DNA from: Neoaquamicrobium sediminum
GTDB lineage: Bacteria > Pseudomonadota > Alphaproteobacteria > Rhizobiales > Rhizobiaceae
Assembly: GCF_013240295.1 (NCBI RefSeq)
Contig: NZ_JABETK010000005.1
Location: 62,001 to 126,000, forward strand
Length of the DNA stretch: 64,000 nt
Direction: 5' to 3'
Shown here: in pieces, positions 17,613-26,414 of the stretch
Position numbering within the stretch: position 1 is the stretch's first letter
Layout: each line of letters begins with the position of its first letter
Notes under the pieces: model-generated
The model's database searches: none
The model's input: only the letters and a program-made list of their open reading frames with translations
Told to the model about the DNA's origin: nothing
Made by a program: the position numbers and the translations under genes

Positions 17613-20099
17613 ATGCCGAACGGGGAACAGCGGAATCTCAAGCACATTTATATTACCGGTAACGGGCGGCGGGAGCAGTTCACGTGGCCAAGAGGCGGAG
17701 GCGGTGAAGTTGTGCTTCCGGAGCGCAATCGCGCGCAGCATGCGGCTCGGCTGGAACAGGCGTTGACATCCGCGATTGCCGCCGCAGCCGAGCAGGCCGC
17801 AGCGCGCAATCCGGATATTGCCGGCGGGCAGGCCGGCTTCTATCTCGAATTCGATATAGGCAAAGAGCAGCGTGCGCTGCTCGACAAGCTCGAAGACAAG
17901 CGTGGCAAGGATCATATCGAGCTGGTGGCTGTGCGGCCCGCAGAGGCCGATCCGGAAACGCGCCTGTCGGCCACGGTGTTCGTTCCGGAGGCCAAGCGGG
18001 AACTCTACCTCAAGAAGGTCGAAGATTATAGGACGCAGGAGACGCCAACAGGCAAGCCCAAGAACCAGCCGCTTGTCGCTTCCTTGGAAGACGTGCGGCT
18101 TGCTCATGCCCGCTCGCTCTTCACCGATGACATTCAGCTGTTTCCGGCGGCAGGACAGCAGGCCTGGTGGGAAGTCTGGTTGCGCACGGGAGGCCGGCCC
18201 ATCCTTGAACATGCGGCGAACATTCTCGACATCGTGCTGAGAGAGCATGTCGTTCGCTTCCCCGAGCGCGAGGTCGTGCTCGTGCTCGCGACGCCCAATC
18301 AGATCGGCATGATCGTAGCCAATACCGACGCTATTGCCGAACTCCGGCTCGCAAGAGATACGCCATCCGTATTTCTGGCGATGGATCCTGCTGAGCAGCG
18401 AGACTGGAGTGACGAACTAACCGACCGGTTGGAAGTGCCTGATGCGGACGCGCCATCAGTGTGCATTCTCGACTCCGGTTCGACGCGGATTCACCCCTTG
18501 ATTGAACCGGTCCTCGATGCAGGAGACCAACAGTCATGGAACGGGGTTTGGCCGGTGGAGGACACGAGCCCGACATGGCGGGGACACGGAACGAAAATGA
18601 GCGGTCTTGCCCTGTATGGGGACCTTACCAATCCGCTTGTCAGTGCCGATCCGATCAGCCTCAGCCACGCGCTGGAGTCAGTTAAGATCTTGCCGGACCA
18701 AGGCGGCAATGATCCCGATCTGTACGGATACATCACGGCGGAAGCGATCAGCCGCGCCGAAATACAAGCACCGGAACGTTCGCGGGTGTTCTGTCTTGCC
18801 GTCACCAGTGCGGGCGATCATTGGCGCGGGCGTCCGTCTTCATGGTCTGCGGCGCTTGATGAGTTGGCCTATGGCGAAGGAGAAGTTCAGCGCATCGTTG
18901 CTGTTTCGGCAGGCAACGTGAACGCCCTTTATCCGGCAGCCGAGTATCTCGATCAGAATGATGCGGCGCCGATCGAAAGCCCGGCACAGGCGTGGAACGT
19001 GCTGACGGTGGGGGCGGTGACTGAAAAATGCACCATCACCGATGCGACCTTTGCCGGCTGGAGCCCGCTGGCCGCTGTAGGCGATCTTTCGCCACTCAGC
19101 CGGACATCGGTGCCATGGCAACATGAGTGGCCGATCAAGCCGGATGTTGTCTTCGAGGGTGGCAATTACGGCGTCAACCCTGCAAACGGCGACAGCGATC
19201 ATCTGGATGATCTTACCTTGCTGACGACGAACAATCGTTTGCAGGCCGGTTACTTCAACGTCATCGCGGACACGAGCGCTGCAACTGCCCTAGCTTCTCG
19301 CATGGCAGCGCAGGTTTTGGCCGACCGGAAGGAGCTTTGGCCCGAAACGGTAAGGGGGTTGATTGTTCATTCCGCTGACTGGACTCCAGCCATGCGCGGA
19401 CATCTTCCGGTTAATCCGAAACAGAATCATAAACGCGTGCTGCTGCGCCGTTACGGATACGGCGTGCCTGATTTGGCCAGGGCGATCCGTAGCCAGAACA
19501 ATGATGTCACGCTTGTGATCGAGAATACGATGCAGCCCTTCTTCCTGGACGGCTCAACGATCAAGACACGCGACATGATTTTCCACGATCTGCCGTGGCC
19601 GGTGGAAACGTTGGAGGGCCTCGGTGAGGAACAGGTCGAGCTGCGCGTGACGCTGAGCTATTTCATTGAGCCAAATCCGGGAGAGCGGGGCTGGACGAAA
19701 CGCCACCGCTACGCCTCGCACGGTCTTCGTTTTGCTGTGAAGCGGCCCGAAGAGGACGTGGATACCTTCCGTGGACGCATCAATGCGGCCGCGCGTGAAG
19801 AGGAGGATGGCGCTTACGGCGGTGGACAGGACGATGGATGGGTCCTGGGGCCGCGCCTTCGGGATCGGGGCTCCCTTCACTCGGACGTTTGGGAGGGTAC
19901 GGCTGCCGACCTTGCCAATCGCCACGGCATAGCGGTCTATCCGACCGGCGGCTGGTGGCGTGAGAAAAAGCGTCTCGAACGCTATGACAGGGAAGTGCGC
20001 TATGCCCTCATTCTTACCCTGCGAGCGCAGACGACCATCGATCTCTACACCGAAATCTCCAATGCGATCGGCGTAGACGTCGAAGTGGAAACGGCCTGA
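17613..20099 (+). CDS. ietS: Subtilisin-like serine protease of the IetAS system
   Basis: 828-residue S8-family peptidase without a signal peptide, so probably cytoplasmic. The triad is intact: D287 in CILDSGS, H325 in WRGHGTKMSG and S555 in ADTSAATALASRMA. The oxyanion-hole Asn probably lies in VAVSAGNVN. The N-terminal ~265 residues are a charged, family-specific region (EQRALLDKLEDKRGK) that may act as prodomain or sensor. The C-terminal ~200 residues form a beta-rich domain (VELRVTLSYFIEPNPGERGW). It is the toxic or executing half of the pair, presumably gated by the upstream ATPase. Confidence 0.82.
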   Translation: MPNGEQRNLKHIYITGNGRREQFTWPRGGGGEVVLPERNRAQHAARLEQALTSAIAAAAEQAAARNPDIAGGQAGFYLEFDIGKEQRALLDKLEDKRGKDHIELVAVRPAEADPETRLSATVFVPEAKRELYLKKVEDYRTQETPTGKPKNQPLVASLEDVRLAHARSLFTDDIQLFPAAGQQAWWEVWLRTGGRPILEHAANILDIVLREHVVRFPEREVVLVLATPNQIGMIVANTDAIAELRLARDTPSVFLAMDPAEQRDWSDELTDRLEVPDADAPSVCILDSGSTRIHPLIEPVLDAGDQQSWNGVWPVEDTSPTWRGHGTKMSGLALYGDLTNPLVSADPISLSHALESVKILPDQGGNDPDLYGYITAEAISRAEIQAPERSRVFCLAVTSAGDHWRGRPSSWSAALDELAYGEGEVQRIVAVSAGNVNALYPAAEYLDQNDAAPIESPAQAWNVLTVGAVTEKCTITDATFAGWSPLAAVGDLSPLSRTSVPWQHEWPIKPDVVFEGGNYGVNPANGDSDHLDDLTLLTTNNRLQAGYFNVIADTSAATALASRMAAQVLADRKELWPETVRGLIVHSADWTPAMRGHLPVNPKQNHKRVLLRRYGYGVPDLARAIRSQNNDVTLVIENTMQPFFLDGSTIKTRDMIFHDLPWPVETLEGLGEEQVELRVTLSYFIEPNPGERGWTKRHRYASHGLRFAVKRPEEDVDTFRGRINAAAREEEDGAYGGGQDDGWVLGPRLRDRGSLHSDVWEGTAADLANRHGIAVYPTGGWWREKKRLERYDREVRYALILTLRAQTTIDLYTEISNAIGVDVEVETA

Positions 20100-20127
20100 G
20101 ATGGCGAGCCAGGGTCGAATCTCTTCT

Positions 20128-20193
20128 AACCCAGAACGCGATGAGGCTTGCGAGGGCCACAGCGGACCGGAAGTTGTGGGCGAGCTTGCCGCA
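20128..20193 (-). pseudogene. IS5-type transposase C-terminal remnant
   Basis: On the minus strand the sequence encodes KLAHNFRSAVALASLIAFWV, the typical end of IS5-family transposases, with nothing of the rest of the gene. It lies right behind ietS and suggests that the cassette's right border was shaped by transposition. The rest of the 250-bp gap (to 20349) holds no gene; a plus-strand FIIACIVVHNV peptide at ~20208-20240 may be another transposase scrap but is too short to call. Confidence 0.6.
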
Positions 20194-20349
20194 CCAAGAG
20201 TGCGTTCATCATAGCCTGCATCGTCGTTCACAACGTAAGGAATCTGATGTGCTACACGCCATCAAAATCCTGATCGGGGTCGGGGCCATAGAACGGTAAT
20301 ACACGCGGACCTGTTTTGATGGGCGGAGCCGGAGCTCCGCCCGAGCCGC

Positions 20350-20937
20350 TCAGCCAAGGGCCGCCATCTGCATTTCGGCTGCCTTGCGATCGACGGTCTG
20401 CCCGGGGTTTTCGACATGGCGTTCGAAGGGCTTCCAGGCTTCGCCGACGACCTCTTCGTAGCCAGCCACCACACCTTCGGCTGCGCAACGGAGCGCATGG
20501 GCCTGAATGCCCATGTCGGCCGCGAATTCGCGCTTGCGCTGGGCCGCGCTGTCGAAACCGACAGGACCGTCGAGGTCCGCGTCGCGGTCGTCGTTGGCGT
20601 TTCTGGCCGTGGCGTCGCGGGCTTCCGAGACCGACCGGGAATAGAACTGCCCGGCGCCGTGGGCTGAACCGACATAGGAGCCGACGATCCGCTGGAGATG
20701 GATCTGCATGGCCCGTTCGCCGAGGCCTTCGTTCAAGGAGTCGGCCGTGTCGATGATGACCTTGCGATGGAGATGGCGGATGCCGTCGCTGTCGATAACG
20801 GGGAGGCCGAAGCTTTCGGCAATAAGGGATGCCTGGGCGCTGTCGGGACAGGAGAGGCGTACCATTTCGAGGGAGACGCCCTTTCGGAGCTGGACGACCT
20901 TGCTGGATTGACGGCTGGAACGAGCGGTTCTGGTCAT
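20350..20937 (-). CDS. Hypothetical protein, plasmid backbone
   Basis: 195 residues starting MTRTARSSRQSSKVVQLRKG, with AAGGAAAGGA upstream of the ATG. The middle is rich in charged helices (ERAMQIHLQRIVGSYVGSAHG, then DRDADLDGPVGFDSAAQRK). No domain is recognised and there is no membrane segment. It reads in the same direction as the ParB-like and DUF7007 genes, so it probably belongs to that backbone module. Its leader and first six codons are repeated in opposite orientation near 21255-21286. Confidence 0.65.
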   Translation of the reverse strand: MTRTARSSRQSSKVVQLRKGVSLEMVRLSCPDSAQASLIAESFGLPVIDSDGIRHLHRKVIIDTADSLNEGLGERAMQIHLQRIVGSYVGSAHGAGQFYSRSVSEARDATARNANDDRDADLDGPVGFDSAAQRKREFAADMGIQAHALRCAAEGVVAGYEEVVGEAWKPFERHVENPGQTVDRKAAEMQMAALG

Positions 20938-21440
20938 GTGAGAGTCCTTTCCTTCATGGTTTGGCCGAAGGCTCGAGCCGGCCCTTGCCGGCCCTCCCTT
21001 CGGGCGCGGTCCGGAAAAACCGGCGGAAGGAGGAGGCGTCAGGGTCCGTGCGGACCAAAGCCGAGCGGACTAGCCTTGCGGGCAAGCAGGGCATATTGCC
21101 CTCGCGCCGTCCCGCTGGGCTGGTTTGTCGAGGCTGGTGCGCATGGCCGCTCCGCGGCGCGCCAGCGGCCTTGAAGGCTCCGGCCGCCGGTTTAGGACCG
21201 AAGCCAAAACCGAAGGGAGACCGGCAGGGGGTGGCGTTCCACCGAAGCTGACCCATGAAGGAAATGACGATGACCCGGACCGCCCGCCCGTCATCCCGAG
21301 AGGCTGGACACCCCGGCATCCTGCGGCCGAACACTGCTGTCCTCACAATTCCTCCTGAGGATGGCGGTCGCACACGCCCGACGAGCGAGCTCCCGTGAAA
21401 CGGTATCGATCGAGTCAGTTCCTTCGACGTATGGAAGGTA
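20938..21440. other. GC-rich intergenic region with a possible 42-codon gene
   Basis: About 500 bp rich in short stem-loops (for example CCGGCCCTTGCCGG near 20973 and AGGGCATATTGCCCT near 21088). The only coding candidate is 21270-21398 (+), starting MTRTARPSSREAGHPGILRP, whose leader (CCATGAAGGAAATGACG) and first codons copy those of the 20350-20937 gene on the other strand. It may be a truncated duplicate of that gene start rather than a functional gene. Confidence 0.35.
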
Positions 21441-21758
21441 TCACCTGACCGGCGCCTTGCATGCGGGATCGAGGCCTGGACGGGCAGATCCGGGTCGTTT
21501 TTCCGCGCTTGGCTCTCGCGCGGTGCTCCATTCGGGAAACGGTGTTGCTCCCGGCGTGTAGTCGGCCGGAATCACGACAGGTGCCATCGATGCGGCGAGG
21601 TCTTCGCCGGCGACGGCCCAATCGACTATCGTGCCGGCCGCCGGAACAGCTGCTGCACAACGGTCGAACTGGTTCTCCAAAGCCACTGCGACAGCCGAAC
21701 GGGGACTGGCGGCCTGCGTGTCGACGAGGATGTGTACCGCGACGAGAAAGGTGGTCAT
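21441..21758 (-). CDS. Small hypothetical protein
   Basis: 105 residues from the ATG at 21758, starting MTTFLVAVHILVDTQAASPR and followed by the conserved-looking AVAVALENQFDRCAAAVPAAG and IVDWAVAGEDLA. Its start overlaps the stop of the preceding small gene (ATGA), which indicates translational coupling. The last ~30 residues are Pro/Arg-rich and may be read-through of less constrained sequence. No domain is recognised; it belongs to the DUF7007 gene chain. Confidence 0.6.
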   Translation of the reverse strand: MTTFLVAVHILVDTQAASPRSAVAVALENQFDRCAAAVPAAGTIVDWAVAGEDLAASMAPVVIPADYTPGATPFPEWSTAREPSAEKRPGSARPGLDPACKAPVR

Positions 21759-21955
21759 CGGTTGGGTCTCCGTGCTGGATGATTGAAGCGTGGCGCGCGG
21801 ATCGAGACGAGCACCGCGCGCTTCCAGGCATCGGCGCCTGTGAAGCGATGGCGATGGCGCGTGTGTTGGACGACAAGACGGGGATGTGCGCCCTCCATCC
21901 CGAACGCAGCCCGCCAGCCGAAGCGGACCGCGATCGCTTTCCATGGGATGGACAT
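21755..21955 (-). CDS. Small hypothetical protein in overlapping gene chain
   Basis: 66 residues, MSIPWKAIAVRFGWRAAFGM and so on, basic, without a recognised domain. The evidence for it is positional. Its ATG overlaps the frame-corrected DUF7007 stop (TGATG) with GGAGGTG immediately before, and its own TGA overlaps the next start (ATGA). It could still be incidental, since the correction of the upstream gene is my inference. Confidence 0.45.
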   Translation of the reverse strand: MSIPWKAIAVRFGWRAAFGMEGAHPRLVVQHTRHRHRFTGADAWKRAVLVSIRAPRFNHPARRPNR

Positions 21956-22831
21956 CACCTCCCCCGGCGACAAAGCTCGAGGGCCCGCCATAGGATGCGT
22001 GGCGCGCCGGATCGACGACGAAGCCAAAACGGCCGACCTCGTACTCGCCGGCCGGGACCAGAAAGCGCCGGCGCTCGATACCCTCGCCACGGCCTCCACC
22101 CAATGTGGCGACCACCTCAACGAAACCATCGTGGTGCTCTGAGCTGATTGCCGAGACGACAACCCAGTCCCCCTATGTAGCGCCTCGAAGGCCCGGCGAT
22201 CCTTCTCGCGGGATTCGCCGGGCTGCAGAACGGTTCCGAAGATCGCCTCCCAGGCGTCCGGCCAGGAGTCCTTCCGGGTCTGCTCGGCATATCGCCGTTC
22301 GAACCCGGTGAACAGGTGCGGGAAGGTGATCGCAACGATCGCCCATTCGGCGTCTTCCTCGTACCAGCCGTCCTTTTTCCGGAGCCTGGAGTCGACGCTG
22401 GCATTGCGGGCGCCCGAGAGATGGAAACCGCCATGTCCGGCTGTCGAATGGCAGATGATGCCCTCGGCGAAGACCGTCGCGCCCTGCGAGGGTCCCCACG
22501 GCGTATAGGCGCGGGAGCGCATTTCCCGGCGGCCGAGCGCGCGCTTCTCGCGCTGGTGCTCGGCCTGTTCGAGCACCTTTGCCCTGAATTCCGGCTCGTC
22601 CGCGAGTTGGCCACCATGCCCGTAGAAGTCATTGCGCGTGAGTTCCGCCAGCGGCCGGCGCGCGCACCAGCATGTGGCGAGAAAATACTGGCCGACGCGT
22701 CCGGGCAGCATGGCGAAGGCGGTGTCATCGACGCGCGCCACGGGAAACCCTTCGGCGCTGATGCCGAAGCGAACCCCCGACTGGTCCGACGCTCCGCCCG
22801 GCCGAGGGTGCGATGAATGAGAACGGATCAT
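21955..22831 (-). CDS. DUF7007-like protein, frameshifted as sequenced
   Basis: Predicted ~290 residues when two G-run breaks are repaired (22169-22173 and 21961-21965, one base missing in each). Recognisable parts are TPWGPSQGATVFAEGIICHS, STAGHGGFHLSGARN and the C-terminal segment RRRFLVPAGEYEVGRFGFVV. These match a family of plasmid proteins carried by rhizobia, which I believe is DUF7007. The start at 22831 overlaps the preceding stop by 4 bp (ATGA). The repaired stop overlaps the next start, which supports both repairs. Biochemical role unknown. Confidence 0.65.
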
Positions 22832-23299
22832 GCCGCCCTCCCCTCGACCTGATCGGCCGCGGCCTCGTCGGCGGTCACCTCACGGAGCATGGCATTTGGA
22901 TAGCCATTCCGCGACAACCATTCATCGGCGGCCTGACGGTTGGCCGCGACATGGACGAGCTCGGCCTCATCGCCGGGGCGGTCGAGCACGAGGACGGAGC
23001 CGATGGCGGGCCGTTCGACCACAGTGAAGGCGAGGTCGCTATCGACCGAAAGGGTCTTGAAGACCCGCAGGACGATCACCGCCTTGCTGCCGAAATCCCC
23101 CTCATGAAGCGTAATCGCGGCCGGTATCGTGGTTTCGCCGACGCGCGTGCCAGTCTGTTTCCTGACGAGCCGGCCGGTGTTGTTGCGACTCTCCCAGGCC
23201 CGCAGCTTGCGCCGATGGCGCTCGGGGGCCGCGGGTGCCGTCGGAATAGCGGATGATCGCGCCCAGCGGCACGTGGTCAAAGATCAGTTGTGCGGACAT
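22828..23299 (-). CDS. Plasmid backbone hypothetical protein, frameshifted as sequenced
   Basis: Begins MSAQLIFDHVPLGAIIRYSDG at the ATG 23299, preceded by GGAGGA. It continues after an indel in the G run 23224-23228 (one extra base) as ERHRRKLRAWESRNNTGRLV to FVVERP-like beta segments and the C-terminus DEWLSRNGYPNAML. The corrected length is ~156 residues. No domain is recognised. It overlaps the following DUF7007 gene by 4 bp and sits ~85 bp downstream of the ParB-like gene, so it is likely in that operon. Confidence 0.6.
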
Positions 23300-23383
23300 G
23301 ATGTCCTCCGGTTGTGGATTCTGAAACGAAGCCGCCGCCGGGGAAGACCGGCGGCGGAAAGACATTCGAAAGAGAAGGACGGG

Positions 23384-25051
23384 CTATTCGGCGGCCTCGC
23401 GGAACCCCTCGCTGTCGTCGTGGTCCGGGTCGACCGGTTCGGCGTCCGTGCCGTCCGGCTCCTCGTCCTCCTCGGTGACCGTGTTGGACGCGAGCCACGC
23501 GGCGAGCGCGTCGCGGTCGGGTGCGAAGAACGCCGAGGGATGAACGAAAGTCTGCTCGTTGAACGCCTCGACCAGCGCCGTCCGCGTATCCTTGACCCGG
23601 GCCCGGGGCAGGACGGACGTGCCTTCGCACGATGCTTCGAGGGCGGAGCGCGACAGGCAGGACAGAAATTCTTCCGTGCCCATGTTCGGCAGAAAGCCGT
23701 CGGCGCCGATCACATCGCCCGCGGCGCGAGCAACGATGCCGCTATTGGTCCGGTTCTCCTGGCAGGAGAGCACCTCGATCAGCATGGACCGGACCGCGAC
23801 GCGCAGGGTCTCCATGTCGAAGGAGAGCTTGCCCTTGGCGTCGAAGAGCGCCGCCGCGTGACGCGCGATCCGTCGGTTGCCATAGTGATAATCGTCTCCG
23901 CCTCCATTGGCGGAGTCCACCCTGACATTCTGGCCGGCGAAGGCGAGAACCAGCAACGCCATCAGCGTGTCGTCCTCGATCGGGGCACGGCCGAGTGCCT
24001 CGTGAAGGGCGTCGGTGCGGAAGTCCCCGATCATCTCGATGCCCTTGCGGGTAACGTCGGGCCGCGTCTTGGGCATCACGACGGCATCCTCGTCCGGGGT
24101 CCCGTTGCCCTTCACGGCTTTAGGCTCGGGCATCCGGAAGTGAACGGTCTGCACCTTACCGTCGCGATCGAGATACATGGCGGTGTGATCGGATTTCTTG
24201 GGCTTGCCGTAGACGCGCTCGGCCTTCTTGGGCAGCTCCGGCTGGCCCCAGGTGTTGGCCTCAGTGATGACCCCCTTCTTGGGCAGGTTCCGCGTCATCC
24301 ACTCCTGCTGGGCACCGAGATAGGCCTCGACATTGGTGGTGTAGCGGCTGTCCTCGTCGGCGGGCGCGAACAGATCCTCGACCCAGGAAATGCCATAGGC
24401 CTGCGTGAGTTCGTCGTCGAAACTCGCATCGCGCGCATACATGCGGGTCTTGGAGAGACCGTTGGCGACGCTCCACCAGGAGACCTGCGGATCGCCCTTG
24501 CCGGGCTTGTGGGCCTTCCAGACCTCCTTCTGCTCGTCGACCGAGGCGGCCGCGATTGTGCGGAGCTGGGTTTCATTGGGCATGTCGCCCCTGGCCATAT
24601 GATCGAGCATGGCCGGCAGCACATTGGCGAGAAGCCGGAGCTTCTTGATCTGGCGCACCGAAAGTGCGAGCGCGACGGCGATCGCCTCTTCGGTCCAGCC
24701 GATGGCAACGAGGCGCTCGATCGCGCGCCACTGGTCGACCGGATTGAGCCCTTCATGGGCAAGCGTTTCAACGAGCGAACGCATCGCGCCGCCATCCTCG
24801 GCGGCCTCTCCGACAATGACCGTGATCTCTTCGAGACCGGCGGCGATCGCCTGTTTGACGCGGCGATGCCCGGCCTGGATGACAAAGCCGTTGCCGCCAT
24901 CCGGCTGAGGCGCCACGACTGGCGGCTGCACGATGCCGACCGCCTTGATCGTTGCGAGCAGCAGCGCATCGGCCTGGGGATTGGATTTCGAGCGGCGGGC
25001 CTTGTCGGGGTTTTCGACGAGCGCGCGCGGATCGACGAGCTTGATTTCCAT
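23384..25051 (-). CDS. ParB/Spo0J-like protein with long C-terminal extension
   Basis: 555 residues from the ATG at 25051 with AAAGGAG upstream. The ParB N-terminal nuclease/CTPase-like fold is seen in LVDPRALVENPDKARRS, GIVQPPVV and VIQAGHRRVKQAIAAGL. A helix-turn-helix follows (WTEEAIAVALALSVRQIKKL). The ~350-residue remainder is unlike chromosomal ParB and is acidic at the end (TEEDEEPDGTDAEPVDPDHD). No ParA partner is adjacent, so this is probably the orphan ParB-like protein common on rhizobial plasmids rather than the segregation ParB. It may act in DNA binding or gene control. Confidence 0.8.
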   Translation of the reverse strand: MEIKLVDPRALVENPDKARRSKSNPQADALLLATIKAVGIVQPPVVAPQPDGGNGFVIQAGHRRVKQAIAAGLEEITVIVGEAAEDGGAMRSLVETLAHEGLNPVDQWRAIERLVAIGWTEEAIAVALALSVRQIKKLRLLANVLPAMLDHMARGDMPNETQLRTIAAASVDEQKEVWKAHKPGKGDPQVSWWSVANGLSKTRMYARDASFDDELTQAYGISWVEDLFAPADEDSRYTTNVEAYLGAQQEWMTRNLPKKGVITEANTWGQPELPKKAERVYGKPKKSDHTAMYLDRDGKVQTVHFRMPEPKAVKGNGTPDEDAVVMPKTRPDVTRKGIEMIGDFRTDALHEALGRAPIEDDTLMALLVLAFAGQNVRVDSANGGGDDYHYGNRRIARHAAALFDAKGKLSFDMETLRVAVRSMLIEVLSCQENRTNSGIVARAAGDVIGADGFLPNMGTEEFLSCLSRSALEASCEGTSVLPRARVKDTRTALVEAFNEQTFVHPSAFFAPDRDALAAWLASNTVTEEDEEPDGTDAEPVDPDHDDSEGFREAAE

Positions 25052-25332
25052 CGGGATGCTCCTTTCGGGGTTCGGGAGCCGGCACCACGCCGGTCCCTTT
25101 TCGTCTTCTTGCCGAAGACACCCCCGGCCCGCGGAGCGGACGGGCCGGTGCAACTGCGCCGGAGCATCCCTGCCCGGCAGGGCGAGCAGGGCTGGCAGCC
25201 CTGCGCAGGACGACGCGGCCGGGATTGCGAGCGGTGCGGTTGAGGTGAAACCGTCAGCGGCCTGGCTGCTCTGCGAGGGGTATTTCTTCCTCCCCCTCCC
25301 CTGTCATGTTTCGGGCTCTTGACCGCAGGTCG

Positions 25333-26148
25333 TCAGAACCGCCGCCGTGGCCGCGGCCTTCTCCACACGCGCCTGCGCTTCCATCGTTTTCCGGATGGGA
25401 GCCGGCGGGCCTCCTGCATCGCCGCCACGCGTGCCGCCCGGAATCGTGCCTGAAGGACGCCGACGATCTGTGCCGCGTCCAGTATCTGCGGACCCTCGTG
25501 CGCGGCCCGCACGAGACCTCGCCGGCCGAGCGCCACAACGACGCCGTGGCCGTCCGCCCGGCCTGGCAGAATCCCCCAAAGATAACGCTCGATGGGCGTG
25601 GCATCCGGCGCAACGGGTTCCGCACCCGCGAAATCGAAAAAGGCGGGAGCCCGGCAATCGATCCAGTTCGGCGGAAAGCACTCTCCCGGGAAGGCGAGCG
25701 TGTAAATTCCCCTCCAGGGCGTGGGCCGCAGCATTTGCCCACCTGCAGCAAAGCGCGGCGCATCGCGCTTGAGGCGGGTGCCGTCAACCACCCAGATCCG
25801 GTTCGGATAGAAGGCCGCGCGCGCGGCCCGTTCGTCGGGCCGCAAGTGGGAGTGCTGGAATTCGAGCACCAGACCGTGACCGGTCCTGACGTCGGCGATG
25901 TGCCGCTCGCCGTCGGCGGCAACATGGACGAACTCCTGCCAACCGGCCGGAAATCGGCTCTTCCATTGGCGATGCCATCGGGTTTCGGGCTCCCACCAGT
26001 GATCGCAGGTTCGCCTGCCGCGATGCGCCCAGTGATGGACGCGGCGGTCGCCGCATTTGGCGACCATGGGCTGTCCGCAGCCCGGGCACAGGGCAGAAAG
26101 ACCGTGGCTGGCTTCGACGCATTCGTTGTTGACCAATGCATAGCGCAT
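25333..26148 (-). CDS. CoiA-like competence/nuclease-domain protein
   Basis: 271 residues from MRYALVNNECVEASHGLSAL (ATG 26148; an ATG at 26160 is possible). Zinc-ribbon-like CPGCGQPMVAKCGDRRVHHW is followed by AHRGRRTCDHWWEPETRWHR and the core nuclease-like strand-helix HIADVRTGHGLVLEFQHSHL with E/Q residues, as in the CoiA family. CoiA-type proteins act in DNA uptake or recombination in some bacteria. On plasmids the role is unknown. The C-terminus is very basic (KRWKRRRVWRRPRPRRRF), which would favour nucleic-acid binding. Confidence 0.72.
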   Translation of the reverse strand: MRYALVNNECVEASHGLSALCPGCGQPMVAKCGDRRVHHWAHRGRRTCDHWWEPETRWHRQWKSRFPAGWQEFVHVAADGERHIADVRTGHGLVLEFQHSHLRPDERAARAAFYPNRIWVVDGTRLKRDAPRFAAGGQMLRPTPWRGIYTLAFPGECFPPNWIDCRAPAFFDFAGAEPVAPDATPIERYLWGILPGRADGHGVVVALGRRGLVRAAHEGPQILDAAQIVGVLQARFRAARVAAMQEARRLPSGKRWKRRRVWRRPRPRRRF

Positions 26149-26414
26149 GTCCGACTCCATATATATTGAGACGCATCCGCCAGTGTGGCGGGCGCAGATT
26201 GTTTGTTTTGGATGGAAGCAAACCGCAGCATGGCCAGACGGAGCTGGTGCTGTCTTGATTATCTTCGGCGTGACGGGGCAATGCCGGTCGCCGGTTATGA
26301 TGACGGAATGTCGAACATGCCAGGCTCCGTTCTTGTGCTCAGGCATGTTGCAAGATTAGCCGCCGACCGGTCCCGGTCAACTCCGGTTGATCGACTATCC
26401 TCAGAGAGAGTTCG

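Noticed and set aside
20208..20240. Plus-strand peptide FIIACIVVHNV as a second transposase fragment
   Set aside because: Only about 11 residues resemble a DDE-transposase end; too short to separate from chance.
23129..25243. 704-codon plus-strand frame opposite the ParB-like gene
   Set aside because: Shadow of the ParB-like coding region; no domain and no start context.
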